NCBI RefSeq assembly: GCF_937999985.1
Contig: NZ_CALLDG010000052.1
Coordinates: forward strand, 1-64,000
Direction: 5' to 3'
Length of the DNA stretch: 64,000 bases
Source: an uncultured Corynebacterium sp.
GTDB lineage: Bacteria; Actinomycetota; Actinomycetes; Mycobacteriales; Mycobacteriaceae
Below, piece by piece: positions 35,393 to 44,366 of this stretch. The number at the start of each line of letters is the position of its first letter. Position 1 is the stretch's first letter. The position numbers and the translations under genes were made by a program. The notes under the pieces are model-generated. The model saw nothing but the letters and a program-made list of their open reading frames with translations, made no database searches and had not been told where the DNA came from.

Positions 35393-35501
35393 ACTGGGGC
35401 AGATTAGCAGGGAGTGGGGCTATTTTTGAACTTTTCTAAATCCGGGTTGACCTGGGGTGGAGCTGGTGTTGACCTGCCGAAATAGGCAACATTTGTGTTG
35501 T

Positions 35502-36455
35502 TTAAATGCGGCTGGCGATCCCGATCTGCTCGCGTCGCGCAGCCTTACCTGCGCGGGTGTTACCGAGGTGGTACATGTGTTGCTCACCACGCGCGACGTT
35601 GAGGGTAGCGGTGAGTCCTTGTTCCTTTATTGTTGACGCCCACTCCTCCACGTCTGGCAGTGAAATATCGCGGTCGCCACAGTAAAGCACGACCTCGGAT
35701 CCTCTGAAAGCTGCCCGGAGCTGGTCGGCAGTGAGGTGCAGCGGGCTCACCCGCGGGTCCTCCGTGGAGACCTCGCCCGCCCACAGTGCGCCCTGGCGGC
35801 GCAGCTGCACGGGGTTGAGAATTGCATCTTTCGGCTCGAACTCAGGGATGTGCGGGTTGGCTAGGTCCATGTCCAGCCACGGGGCATTCAGGATGAGGCG
35901 CGCTGGCGGTTCCAGCTGTTGGGTGTGCTCGGGGGTAGCGGCGAGGGCAGACAATGCCAGCCCACCGCCCGCTGAATCCCCAATAATGGTGATGTTTTTG
36001 GCACCATGTTCCGCCACCAGCTGCTCATAGCAGTGGCGGATAAGCGGCAGCGCCTCCGTGTGGTTGTGTTCGGGCAGTAGGCCGTAGAGGGGGATGTCCA
36101 CCCGCACGCCCGCGTCCGCCAGCTGGGCGACGAAGTCCCAGTTGCGTTGCTTGATCGGGTTCACAAACCCGCCGGGCAGTACGTACAGCACGGCCTTCGT
36201 TGCCGCCTGTGCGGGGGAGAGCTCCTTAATTGCTGTGGTGTGCGGGTCGTAATTTCCCGTGTCGCCCGCGCCTCCAAACTCCATGGGGGCCACCGAGTAG
36301 ACCGTGAATTCGCTGGAATCGCCCTCCGTCCGTTCACTGACGGCAAAGTGTTGGCGCAGGGAATGTGGCGGTTCGGCTGGGGCGGGAGGGGTGGAGGAGG
36401 TGGCGTCATTACCCGTTCCGGAAGAACGGCCAACCAGGCGTTTGAGGAAAGACAT
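35502..36455 (-). CDS. Alpha/beta hydrolase (HSL-like lipase/esterase family)
   Basis: This 317-residue cytoplasmic esterase-like protein has an oxyanion segment VLPGGFVNP (HGG variant), the nucleophile elbow GDSAGGGLAL with serine near residue 165, an acid in YCGDRDISLPD and a histidine in GEQHMYHLG. Physiological substrate unknown; short-chain acyl esters are typical. TAGAAT lies exactly 7 nt before the ATG at 36455, supporting a leaderless start; the upstream in-frame ATG at 36539 lies in AT-rich promoter DNA. Confidence 0.8.
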   Translation of the reverse strand: MSFLKRLVGRSSGTGNDATSSTPPAPAEPPHSLRQHFAVSERTEGDSSEFTVYSVAPMEFGGAGDTGNYDPHTTAIKELSPAQAATKAVLYVLPGGFVNPIKQRNWDFVAQLADAGVRVDIPLYGLLPEHNHTEALPLIRHCYEQLVAEHGAKNITIIGDSAGGGLALSALAATPEHTQQLEPPARLILNAPWLDMDLANPHIPEFEPKDAILNPVQLRRQGALWAGEVSTEDPRVSPLHLTADQLRAAFRGSEVVLYCGDRDISLPDVEEWASTIKEQGLTATLNVARGEQHMYHLGNTRAGKAARREQIGIASRI

Positions 36456-36496
36456 GGGCACAATTCTAGCTTTTTTAAAAAAAGTTGAGCGAAGTG

Positions 36497-36522
36497 GGAA
36501 CAACTTTGAGCAGGTATGAGTT
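36497..36522 (+). promoter_or_regulatory. Possible SigH-type promoter of dnaK
   Basis: GGAAC, 18 bp, then GTT resembles the SigH (stress ECF sigma) promoter GGAA-N17-20-GTT. It lies 157 bp before the dnaK start and upstream of both HspR-like sites. The match is short, so this is tentative. Confidence 0.35.
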
Positions 36523-36539
36523 GTAGGGGATGTGAGCAA

Positions 36540-36560
36540 GTTGAGTGGGTTAAACTCAAG
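36540..36560 (+). promoter_or_regulatory. HspR operator (HAIR site) of dnaK
   Basis: GTTGAGT-N7-ACTCAAG differs by one base from the HAIR consensus CTTGAGT-N7-ACTCAAG bound by HspR. It lies upstream of dnaK; a weaker copy is at 36614-36634. Confidence 0.8.
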
Positions 36561-36613
36561 TCAGCTTGACTAGACGCGAAAAACGCGGATACTGGTTGGC
36601 AGAGACGGGCGAA

Positions 36614-36634
36614 GTTGAGTCCGCTCGACTAAGG
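36614..36634 (+). promoter_or_regulatory. Second, weaker HspR-like site of dnaK
   Basis: GTTGAGT-N7-ACTAAGG keeps the left half of HAIR and most of the right half. It lies 45 bp before the dnaK ATG. Confidence 0.55.
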
Positions 36635-36678
36635 CTCGATAGATTTTATTCGCCCCAGAAGCAATAGGAGGAACTGAT

Positions 36679-38544
36679 ATGGGACGCGCAGTAGGAATTG
36701 ACTTGGGCACCACCAACTCTGTGGTGTCTGTTCTGGAAGGCGGCGAGGCAAAGGTCATCGCCAACTCCGAGGGATCCCGTACCACCCCGTCCATCGTGGC
36801 TTTCGCCAAGAACGGCGAGGTGCTGGTTGGCCAGTCCGCCAAGAACCAGGCGGTAGCCAACGTGGATCGCACCATCCGCTCCGTCAAGCGCCACATGGGC
36901 ACGGACTGGAAGGTCTCCATCGACGACAAGGAGTACACCGCTCCGGAGATCTCCGCCCGCACCCTGCAGAAGCTGAAGAGGGACGCGGAGAGCTACCTGG
37001 GTGAGGACGTAACCGACGCAGTCATTACCGTCCCCGCCTACTTCAACGACGCACAGCGCCAGGCAACCAAGGATGCCGGCCAGATCGCCGGCCTGAACGT
37101 CCTGCGCATCGTCAACGAGCCGACCGCAGCCGCCCTGGCTTACGGCCTGGAGAAGGGTGACAAGGAGCAGACCATCCTGGTATTCGACCTGGGTGGCGGC
37201 ACCTTCGACGTCTCCCTGCTGGAGATCGGCGACGGCGTGGTTGAGGTTCGCGCAACTGCCGGCGACAACGAGCTGGGCGGCGACGACTGGGATCAGCGCA
37301 TCGTCGACTGGCTGGCCGACAAGTTCAAGGCAAGCCACGGCGTGGACCTGACCAAGGACAAGATGGCCCTGCAGCGCCTGCGCGAGGCAGCGGAGAAGGC
37401 CAAGATCGAGCTGTCCAGCTCCCAGCAGGCCTCCATCAACCTGCCGTACATCACGGTGGACGAGGATAAGAACCCGCTGTTCCTGGACGAGACCCTGACC
37501 CGCACCGAGTTCCAGAAGATCACCCAGGATCTGCTGGACCGCACCAAGACCCCGTTCCAGGCAGTGCTGAAGGACGCGGAAGTCAGCGTGGACGAGATCG
37601 ACCACGTCGTGCTGGTCGGCGGCTCCACCCGCATGGTTGCTGTCTCCGAGCTGGTCACCGAGCTGACCAACGGCAAGGAGCCCAACAAGGGCGTAAACCC
37701 GGACGAGGTTGTGGCCGTGGGTGCTGCCCTGCAGGCCGGTGTGTTGCGCGGCGAGGTTAAGGACGTGCTGCTGCTGGACGTCACCCCGCTGTCCCTGGGT
37801 ATCGAGACCAAGGGTGGCGTGATGACCAAGCTGATCGAGCGCAACACCACCATCCCGACCAAGCGTTCCGAGACCTTCACCACCGCTGAGGACAGCCAGC
37901 CCAGCGTGCAGATCCAGGTCTTCCAGGGCGAGCGCGAGATGGCTGCGCACAACAAGCTGCTCGGCTCCTTCGAGCTGGCGGGCATCGCTCCGGCACCGCG
38001 CGGCGTTCCGCAGATCGAGGTCACCTTCGATATTGACGCCAACGGCATCGTCTCCGTCTCTGCAAAGGACAAGGCCACCGGCAAGGAGAACACGATCAAG
38101 ATCCAGGACGGCTCCGGCCTATCCCAGGAGGAGATCGACCGCATGGTCAAGGATGCCGAGACCCACGCGGAAGAGGACAAGAAGCGCCGCGAGGAGCAGG
38201 AAGTCCGCAACTCCGCAGAGTCCATGGCATACCAGACCCGCAAGTTCGTCGAGGACAACAAGGAGAAGGTCAACGAGGACACCCAGAACAAGGTCGAGGA
38301 AGCAGCCAAGGCTGTTGACGAGGCTTTGAAGGGTGACGACATCGAGGCCATCAAGGATGCGGTGGAGAAGCTGAACGCTGAGTCTCAGGAGATGGGCAAG
38401 GCCATCTACGAGGCTGAGGCAGCCGCCGGCGCCGAGGGCGCTGGTGCTGGTGCGGACGCAGGCTCCGCCGCAAACGATGACCCGAACGTTGTGGACGCCG
38501 AGGTTGTCGACGAGGACACTTCCGCAGAGGATGATAAGAAGTAA
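36679..38544 (+). CDS. dnaK: Chaperone DnaK (Hsp70)
   Basis: This 621-residue Hsp70 folds and holds client proteins with DnaJ and GrpE. The signatures IDLGTTNS (start), [12 protein letters not shown] near 175 and [13 protein letters not shown] near 310 define the ATPase domain. The substrate domain contains [17 protein letters not shown], and the C-terminal tail is Ala/Gly-rich and acidic. AGGAGG precedes the ATG. The stop overlaps the grpE start (TAATG). The gene lies behind two HspR-like sites and a possible SigH promoter. Confidence 0.98.
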   Translation: MGRAVGIDLGTTNSVVSVLEGGEAKVIANSEGSRTTPSIVAFAKNGEVLVGQSAKNQAVANVDRTIRSVKRHMGTDWKVSIDDKEYTAPEISARTLQKLKRDAESYLGEDVTDAVITVPAYFNDAQRQATKDAGQIAGLNVLRIVNEPTAAALAYGLEKGDKEQTILVFDLGGGTFDVSLLEIGDGVVEVRATAGDNELGGDDWDQRIVDWLADKFKASHGVDLTKDKMALQRLREAAEKAKIELSSSQQASINLPYITVDEDKNPLFLDETLTRTEFQKITQDLLDRTKTPFQAVLKDAEVSVDEIDHVVLVGGSTRMVAVSELVTELTNGKEPNKGVNPDEVVAVGAALQAGVLRGEVKDVLLLDVTPLSLGIETKGGVMTKLIERNTTIPTKRSETFTTAEDSQPSVQIQVFQGEREMAAHNKLLGSFELAGIAPAPRGVPQIEVTFDIDANGIVSVSAKDKATGKENTIKIQDGSGLSQEEIDRMVKDAETHAEEDKKRREEQEVRNSAESMAYQTRKFVEDNKEKVNEDTQNKVEEAAKAVDEALKGDDIEAIKDAVEKLNAESQEMGKAIYEAEAAAGAEGAGAGADAGSAANDDPNVVDAEVVDEDTSAEDDKK

Positions 38545-39170
38545 TGGCTGAAGATCTGAATCAAGACCCGGGCGCCCCGGAGAACACCGACCCGGAGGCA
38601 ACCTCGGCCGAAAGTGCCGAAGCTGCCGCCGCGGAAGCTGCTGAGGCGCAGGGTGTCGACGAGGGTCTGGCCGATGCTGAAGCCGCTGCGGCTGATGCTG
38701 AGGGCGTCAATATCGACGAAGCCGAAGTTGCCGAGGTGACGGCCGAGGTAGACAACAGCATCGAGGCCGAGCTGGCCGAACGCACCGAGGACCTACAGCG
38801 CGTGACGGCGGAGTACACCAACTACCGCCGCCGCGTGGAGCGTGACCGCGCAAGCGTGATCACCGGCGCGAAGGCCGAGGTGGCCGCCGAGCTGCTGCCG
38901 ATCCTAGACGACCTGGAGATGGCAGAGCAGCACGGCGACCTGACCGGGCCGCTGAAGTCCATGTCGGACAAGCTGCAGTCTGTGATGGCATCCATGAAGG
39001 TGGAGAAGTTCGGCGAGGAAGGCGACGAGTTCGACCCGAACTGCCACGAGGCCGTGCAGGACACGAGCAGTGGCGACGACAAGGTGCTGGCTACCATCCT
39101 CCGCCGCGGCTACCGCCTGGGCGACCGCGTGCTGCGCAACGCGATGGTCATCATTGGTGATCCGCAGTAG
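38544..39170 (+). CDS. grpE: Nucleotide exchange factor GrpE
   Basis: This 208-residue homodimeric exchange factor for DnaK has a long, disordered, acidic Ala/Glu-rich N-terminus (about 1-75), a coiled-coil helix with [12 protein letters not shown] near 92, and the C-terminal beta-domain ending in [14 protein letters not shown]. It overlaps the dnaK stop by one base, so translation is coupled. A strong terminator follows immediately, which separates it from dnaJ. Confidence 0.96.
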   Translation: MAEDLNQDPGAPENTDPEATSAESAEAAAAEAAEAQGVDEGLADAEAAAADAEGVNIDEAEVAEVTAEVDNSIEAELAERTEDLQRVTAEYTNYRRRVERDRASVITGAKAEVAAELLPILDDLEMAEQHGDLTGPLKSMSDKLQSVMASMKVEKFGEEGDEFDPNCHEAVQDTSSGDDKVLATILRRGYRLGDRVLRNAMVIIGDPQ

Positions 39171-39179
39171 TTAGATCCG

Positions 39180-39217
39180 GAGAGCTCCACGGCTTTTGCT
39201 GTGGAGCTCTCTTTTTT
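39180..39217 (+). terminator. Intrinsic terminator after grpE
   Basis: GAGAGCTCCAC (39180-39190) pairs with GTGGAGCTCTC (39201-39211), followed by TTTTTT. It closes the dnaK-grpE unit 10 bp after the grpE stop. Confidence 0.9.
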
Positions 39218-39300
39218 GTGTGGTGGGGTGTGGTGAGCCGGTCGGGAAAAGGGGCAGAATGGGTGGTGGAAAGATCTGCACAGCTAGTTAAGGAGCGCAA

Positions 39301-39738
39301 ATGAAGGCAATGAAGGCTTTGTACTGGGCCGCCGTTTTCTACCTCGCCTTGGGTTTGGCTGCTGGTGTGTTCTATCGCGAATTTACGCGGGTTAACGAAT
39401 TTCCAGAAGGGGGCTTTACGCAGCTGAGCGTGGTGCATACCCACCTGCTCGCGCTCGGGTTCATCATGTTCTTGGTTTTCCTGGCGCTGGAGAAGCTCTT
39501 CGGGCTTTCGCGAAATCGGAAGCCCTTCCTGGCGTTCTACTGGCTGTACAACGCCGGCATCCTGACCACCGTCGCAATGATGATCTGGCACGGCAGCCTA
39601 ACTGTGCTGGGCAAGGAATCCAATGCGATGATCTCGGGCATCGCTGGCTTGGGGCACATCTGCATCACCGTGGGGCTGGTGGTGTTTGTGGTGTTGCTCG
39701 GGGGTGCAATTAAGGAGTCGCAGGCTGACGCTTCCTAG
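39301..39738 (+). CDS. DUF2871-family four-helix membrane protein
   Basis: This 145-residue protein has four transmembrane helices (about 6-26, 44-64, 77-97, 110-135). The early FTQLSVVHTHLLALGF and a later WHGS and GLGHI give it several membrane histidines, as in DUF2871 proteins. Function unknown. AAGGAG precedes the ATG. It is the first of three genes separating grpE from dnaJ. Confidence 0.8.
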   Translation: MKAMKALYWAAVFYLALGLAAGVFYREFTRVNEFPEGGFTQLSVVHTHLLALGFIMFLVFLALEKLFGLSRNRKPFLAFYWLYNAGILTTVAMMIWHGSLTVLGKESNAMISGIAGLGHICITVGLVVFVVLLGGAIKESQADAS

Positions 39739-39778
39739 AGTGTTGGGGCTGGGGTCTAGGTCGCTCAGGCCTGGTGTT

Positions 39779-39794
39779 TAGAACAGGTGTTCGA
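39779..39794 (+). promoter_or_regulatory. LexA-type SOS box upstream of the HNH gene
   Basis: TAGAACAGGTGTTCGA has one mismatch to the actinobacterial SOS box TCGAACnnnnGTTCGA (second base). It lies 113 bp before the DUF222/HNH start. Mycobacterial 13E12 (DUF222/HNH) genes are known to carry SOS boxes. Confidence 0.75.
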
Positions 39795-39906
39795 TTATTT
39801 AAGTTTTTCTTGGAGGGGTTGTCCGGGTCGTTTTCTATGCTGATCGCGTACGGAAAACCACGGGACACGAGCCACGCCGCACTGGGGACTCCATCATCGA
39901 AGGGGA

Positions 39907-41298
39907 ATGATGTTTGATCAGCCCACACCACCCGACAGACCACCGCAAGACCCACCGCAGAACCAACCGCAAGACCAACCACAGGGGCCGTTCTGGAAAG
40001 TTACCGACCCCACCGACCCGATGAGCGCAGCAATCTGCGACATCAACCGCAACCACGCGCGCCTCGCCCTGGCGTGCACACCTCGCGACGACGAATGCAT
40101 CACCGACGTGACCACCCGCCTGGGTGTCCGCCTGGGCCTCCCGGAGTTCCGAGTGATCCAGCTCGTCGACGTCGGAACTACCTTCCGCCGCTTCCCATCG
40201 CTAGTGGAGCTGGCGGAAACCGGGGCTTACTCTATCGAGCTGTGGCGGATCGTCGCTCATAGCCTTGTTGCTGTTAGCGACGCCCACATCTCCGCCGTAG
40301 AAGCCGATGTCTACACTGCACTCTCGCCCATTCGGCCTAACCAGGCGATGCTGGGGCAGAGCACGATCCGCCAACGCCTGAAGAAGATCGTCATGGATCA
40401 CGAGCCTTTGGCCTGCCCAATCGATCCCGCCGAACTGACTTCGCCAGCGGGCGACGGTGCGGAAGTCTCAGATGGTGCAGACGGTACCGATGGCGCAGAC
40501 GGCACGGGTTCGGACGTAGAGGGCGTCAGTACCGAAGACCTGGCCGTCCTCGGCGCCGCAACGCGGCTAGCTATCGACGACCGGCCGGCCGACTACACCG
40601 AGTTCTACCTGACCCTTCCGAAGCTGGAGGCGCTGGAGCTGATTCAGGCGCTCGACAGCGTGAGGAACAAGCAGAATTGTTCCAGGGTGCGGGCGCTTTT
40701 GAGCCTGGTGCGGGGGAGTGCGACCGCGGAGGTGAACCTCAACCTGTACCGCCAGGTGGACGCTCCGGAGGCGCAGATTTGGGCGGCCGGCAGCTGGCTC
40801 AACGCGCTGGCCACGAAGGAGTGGATGGAGCGGGTGACCCACCTGCAGGCTCCGGGGAAGGCCGCTACCGCCGGCTATACCCCGACGCCCCTCATCCGCG
40901 CGAGCGTGGAAGGCCGGGATGGTACCTGCCGCTTCCCGGGTTGCGACACCCCAGCGCACAAATGCCAGCTAGACCACGTCAAACGCTTCGTGCATGGCAG
41001 CTCGAACGGCGGGCCGGGCAGCAGCTCGAACGGCGGGCCGACGGACACCTCAAACCTCCACTGCCTCTGCGCCAAACACCACAATGCGAAAACGACGGGA
41101 GCCTGGGATGTGACAATCAACCCCGACGGGGAGGAAACCTGGACAAGCTTCGGAGACGGCCACACGGTGATCACCACGCCAAACGGCCCGCTGGGAAGAA
41201 TCACCTTCCGGCACCGAGCAGTGAAGCGAGCGCGGAAGGTGGTGGAGCACAACCAAAGGAAGCAGAAGCGCAACCTGGAAGACGAGCCGCCGTTCTAG
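39907..41298 (+). CDS. DUF222/HNH endonuclease-like protein (13E12 family)
   Basis: This 463-residue protein has an N-terminal Pro/Gln-rich segment, a DUF222 helical region (about 40-330) with an acidic Gly/Ala/Asp insert near 185-205, and a C-terminal HNH motif: CRFPGCDTPAHKCQLDHV followed by NLHCLCAKHHNAKT. Within the HNH loop a 21-bp unit is duplicated (SSNGGPG/SSNGGPT). Homologues are multicopy in mycobacteria (REP13E12) and are host sites for prophage integration. The near-consensus SOS box upstream predicts DNA-damage induction. The position inside a normally contiguous heat-shock operon suggests insertion. Confidence 0.85.
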   Translation: MMFDQPTPPDRPPQDPPQNQPQDQPQGPFWKVTDPTDPMSAAICDINRNHARLALACTPRDDECITDVTTRLGVRLGLPEFRVIQLVDVGTTFRRFPSLVELAETGAYSIELWRIVAHSLVAVSDAHISAVEADVYTALSPIRPNQAMLGQSTIRQRLKKIVMDHEPLACPIDPAELTSPAGDGAEVSDGADGTDGADGTGSDVEGVSTEDLAVLGAATRLAIDDRPADYTEFYLTLPKLEALELIQALDSVRNKQNCSRVRALLSLVRGSATAEVNLNLYRQVDAPEAQIWAAGSWLNALATKEWMERVTHLQAPGKAATAGYTPTPLIRASVEGRDGTCRFPGCDTPAHKCQLDHVKRFVHGSSNGGPGSSSNGGPTDTSNLHCLCAKHHNAKTTGAWDVTINPDGEETWTSFGDGHTVITTPNGPLGRITFRHRAVKRARKVVEHNQRKQKRNLEDEPPF

Positions 41299-41322
41299 CG
41301 ACAGCGTTCTAGCGCCGCAGTC

Positions 41323-42504
41323 CTAGCGCTTGCCCTGGTTGATCCTCTCCATGAGGTAGGCCGGGGGCTGGATGTCAATCTCCGCCCTGCCGTCACCTTT
41401 CGCCTTGATGTCGGTGAACGTGGTGATCTCAGCCATGTGCGAAAACATCAGTCGTGGGCTCAGCGCGCCCGCTTGCCGCGAGAACTCCTGGGCGGTCACT
41501 GCCGCCATCATCTTGATGGAACCCAGCAGGTCGGTGCCTTCGCCCATCTCTCGAACTAGGGTGATGTGGCGATGCGGCGTGGAAAAAACAAGTCCTTCGC
41601 TGGGATCGATCTGCGGCAGGTAGCGCTCGAGGATCTCGTTCATGAGCAGGGGCACTGATCCCGCATAGTAAGAGCCGCTTTCGATCGCCCAGAAGCGCTC
41701 GTTGGGGCGGTCTTCGCTCGCTCGAACAGGCTGCACATCCAAGCCGGAATCGATCAGCTCCTGCCACAGGTTGCGGTAGCCAATCCGGAACAAGTCCTCA
41801 ATCGGACCGCGATTGTTCAGCGAACCTGGGCTCAGCGCCAAAACGGAATTTGGTGTATCCAGAACCAGGTTGATGCACAGGTCATCCGAATAGGGTCGAA
41901 TTGGCGAATCCGGGTTGAACTCTAGTGCATCCGCCCGCGACTGCTCCGGCAGAAGATCGATCGCCATTAGGCGCGCCCGCAAACGGGAGTAAAACTCCGC
42001 ATCCGGAAGCGAAAGTAAATCCCGCTCCGAGCTGGCAGCCGGCCCGAGCAGACTATTGACGAAATGCTCTACCAGCACAGGCATATCCCGACCGAAATCC
42101 TCGGCATTGGCGCACTGCTTCGTGATGTTCTCGAGCCCCAGTTGCGACCCCTCGCCATAGTCTGGCGCGGGGAGCTGCCCGCCATAGGGGCCGGGCGTGG
42201 GGCCTGGGTAGCTCAGCGGCTTCTGAATGTGTTCGGGCTTGCTGTAGTACACGACCTCGGGCGTGGGGGTTGCGCCGTAGCCCAGGCTGTTGAGCGTCCG
42301 CACAATCTGCCGGATCAGCGCCGTCGATTGGTGCAGGTCCAGGCGAGGTAGCGGCACCGGCGGGTCCTGCGGGCCGGGCTCTGCAAGCGGTGCGCTGGGG
42401 TTTGCTGGCGAATTGGGTGCAGGCGAGGTTCTGTGTGGGGTGTCGTGTGATGCATCGTGCGAGCCGAAGATCCGACTCAACCAGTTGCGCTTCTTAGGTG
42501 CCAT
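41323..42504 (-). CDS. Uncharacterised protein
   Basis: This 393-residue soluble protein has a Pro/Ser/Ala-rich N-terminus to about residue 50, then a folded region with LHQSTALIRQIVRTLN and a later LVFSTPHRHITLVREMGEG segment. No signal peptide or membrane helix. A weak resemblance to DUF1444-like proteins is possible but not claimed. TAGGGT lies exactly 7 nt upstream of the ATG at 42504, so a leaderless start is preferred over one at 42582. It converges with the HNH gene. Confidence 0.65.
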   Translation of the reverse strand: MAPKKRNWLSRIFGSHDASHDTPHRTSPAPNSPANPSAPLAEPGPQDPPVPLPRLDLHQSTALIRQIVRTLNSLGYGATPTPEVVYYSKPEHIQKPLSYPGPTPGPYGGQLPAPDYGEGSQLGLENITKQCANAEDFGRDMPVLVEHFVNSLLGPAASSERDLLSLPDAEFYSRLRARLMAIDLLPEQSRADALEFNPDSPIRPYSDDLCINLVLDTPNSVLALSPGSLNNRGPIEDLFRIGYRNLWQELIDSGLDVQPVRASEDRPNERFWAIESGSYYAGSVPLLMNEILERYLPQIDPSEGLVFSTPHRHITLVREMGEGTDLLGSIKMMAAVTAQEFSRQAGALSPRLMFSHMAEITTFTDIKAKGDGRAEIDIQPPAYLMERINQGKR

Positions 42505-42619
42505 GACCCCCACCCTAGCTAGTTTCGGGCTGGCAAGTCTTCGGCAAAGGCTGCTGCAAGTCTCCGGTAATGAACGCTGCAAGGCCCGAAGTGATGTGGG
42601 GAGGGAATAAATACGTGGG

Positions 42620-42640
42620 GGCGTCGTTAAAGAAGATTAG
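42620..42640 (+). repeat. Copy of the GGCGTC/A-rich motif upstream of dnaJ
   Basis: GGCGTCGTTAAAGAAGATTAG lies just upstream of the HspR-like site of dnaJ. One of the dispersed copies described in the findings. Confidence 0.45.
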
Positions 42641-42649
42641 ATAACAAAA

Positions 42650-42677
42650 GTTCAGCGCGGTAGACTCAAGGTTGAGT
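42650..42677 (+). promoter_or_regulatory. HspR-like operator of dnaJ-hspR
   Basis: GTTCAGC-N7-ACTCAAG (42650-42670) is a degenerate HAIR site whose right half is perfect, and GTTGAGT follows directly (42671-42677). It is needed because dnaJ is cut off from the dnaK promoter. Confidence 0.6.
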
Positions 42678-42720
42678 ATTAACACCCCGCGTGAACAGCG
42701 CAATAAGGAAGGAGCGACAC

Positions 42721-43944
42721 ATGGCGCACAGTGAATGGGCCGAGAAGGATTATTACAAAGACCTCGGCGTGTCCTCCACCGCATCGGCAGAGGAGATCAA
42801 GAAAGCTTATCGCAAGATCGCCCGCGAGAATCATCCGGATGCGAACCCGGGCGATACGGCGGCGGAGGAGCGGTTCAAGAAGGCTTCCGAAGCGTACAGC
42901 GTGGTGGGGGACAAGGAAAAGCGCGCGGAGTACGACGAGCTGAAGCAGATGCTCGCTAGCGGAGCCTACTCGAGCTTCGGCGGTGCGGGTGGTGCTGGCG
43001 GCTTTGGTGGCGCAGGTGGCACAAACTTTGGTGGCGGCGGCTTTAATGTCTCTGATCTTTTTGGAAATGACGCCACCAGTGGCGGATTCGGGGATGTCTT
43101 CAGCGGACTCTTCGGCGACGATCCGACCGCTGGCGCCTCCCGCAGCCGATTCGGTGGCCGGGGTGGCCGGGCTGGACGCCGCACTCAGCGCAGCCGCGGG
43201 GCGGACGTGGAGACGGAGCTGACCCTCGAATTCCGCGAGGCCACCAAGGGTGTGACCGTGCCGATCCGCCTGACCAAGCCCGAACCGTGCGAAAGCTGCC
43301 ACGGCTCCGGCGCTAAGGCGGGCACTTCTCCGCAGAGCTGCGCTACCTGTAACGGCAGCGGCATGGTCAGCGAGAACAGGGGGGCCTTTGGGTTCTCCCG
43401 CCCATGCGCGGACTGTTCTGGCACTGGCTCGGTGATTAAGGACAAGTGCCCGGATTGTTCCGGCACGGGGCGGACTACTCAGTCCCGCACGATTACCGTG
43501 CGCGTGCCTGCGGGCGTGGTCGACGGGCAGAAGGTGCGCCTGGCCGGACAGGGCTCGGCGGGGCAGCGCGGTAAGCCGGCTGGCGACCTGTTCGTGACGG
43601 TGCACGTGAAGCCCGACAAGGTGTTCAGTCGCGACGGCGACGACCTGAAACTGACCGTGCCGGTGAGCTACCCCGAGCTGGTGCTCGGCGGCGCGGTGAC
43701 GGTGCCGACCCTGGCCTCCAAGGTGCGGGTGCGCATCCCCGCCGGTACGCAAGATGGCACCACGCTGCGCGTGCGTGGCCACGGTGTGAACAAGCGCAAT
43801 GGCGCTAGCGGCGATCTGCTGGTGACTGTGAAGGTGGCCGTGCCGAAGAACTTGGACGAGGGCGCGATGAGCGCGCTGCGCAAGTATTCGGAAGAGGAAA
43901 AGCGCTCCGGATTCGACCCCCGCGAAGGATGGGAGGGTAACTGA
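42721..43944 (+). CDS. dnaJ: Chaperone DnaJ (Hsp40)
   Basis: This 407-residue co-chaperone has a J-domain (8-75) with the HPD tripeptide in ENHPDANPG, a Gly/Phe-rich region with a long Ser/Arg extension to about 160, and a zinc domain with four CxxCxGxG repeats ([32 protein letters not shown]). The client-binding C-terminal beta domains follow. GGAAGGAG precedes the ATG; a start 30 bp upstream is rejected. The stop overlaps hspR by one base (TGATG). Confidence 0.97.
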   Translation: MAHSEWAEKDYYKDLGVSSTASAEEIKKAYRKIARENHPDANPGDTAAEERFKKASEAYSVVGDKEKRAEYDELKQMLASGAYSSFGGAGGAGGFGGAGGTNFGGGGFNVSDLFGNDATSGGFGDVFSGLFGDDPTAGASRSRFGGRGGRAGRRTQRSRGADVETELTLEFREATKGVTVPIRLTKPEPCESCHGSGAKAGTSPQSCATCNGSGMVSENRGAFGFSRPCADCSGTGSVIKDKCPDCSGTGRTTQSRTITVRVPAGVVDGQKVRLAGQGSAGQRGKPAGDLFVTVHVKPDKVFSRDGDDLKLTVPVSYPELVLGGAVTVPTLASKVRVRIPAGTQDGTTLRVRGHGVNKRNGASGDLLVTVKVAVPKNLDEGAMSALRKYSEEEKRSGFDPREGWEGN

Positions 43945-44366
43945 TGAGTAACGGCAAGAACGGCGGCGATCGCGAGGTTTTCGTGATCTCCGTCGCTGCG
44001 CGGATTACCGGAATGCACGCCCAGACGCTGCGCACGTATGACCGCATGGGTTTGGTGACGCCCCAACGCACCAGCGGCGGCGGCCGCCGCTACTCGCGCG
44101 AGGATATTGAGCAGCTGCAGGAGATCCAGCGCCTCTCCCACGAGGAGGGCGTGAACCTGGCAGGCATCAAGACGATCATCGCCCAACAGAACCGGCTGGA
44201 CGAGCTGGAAGAAGAAAACGCGGCACTGCGCCGCCGCCTGGCGGAGATGCAGGCCCGCGTGGAGCGGGGCGAGGGTGCAGGCGCGGGCGGGCGCTCGCGT
44301 GGCGAGATTGTGCATGTCCCGCGCTCTACCTCTGTGGTTCTGTGGGACCGGCAGAAGCGGCGGTAA
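43944..44366 (+). CDS. hspR: Heat-shock repressor HspR (MerR family)
   Basis: This 140-residue regulator has a MerR-type winged helix (about 10-75: SVAARITGMHAQTLRTYDRM, then TSGGGRRYSREDI) and a coiled-coil with charged residues after it. HspR represses chaperone genes by binding HAIR sites, with DnaK as co-repressor. HAIR-like sites lie before dnaK, dnaJ-hspR itself and clpB in this window. It is translationally coupled to dnaJ. Confidence 0.94.
   Translation: MSNGKNGGDREVFVISVAARITGMHAQTLRTYDRMGLVTPQRTSGGGRRYSREDIEQLQEIQRLSHEEGVNLAGIKTIIAQQNRLDELEEENAALRRRLAEMQARVERGEGAGAGGRSRGEIVHVPRSTSVVLWDRQKRR

Noticed and set aside
38031..38036. GACGCC in dnaK as a copy of the dispersed motif
   Set aside because: It lies in the conserved FDIDANGI protein motif and lacks the A-rich tail, so protein constraint explains it.
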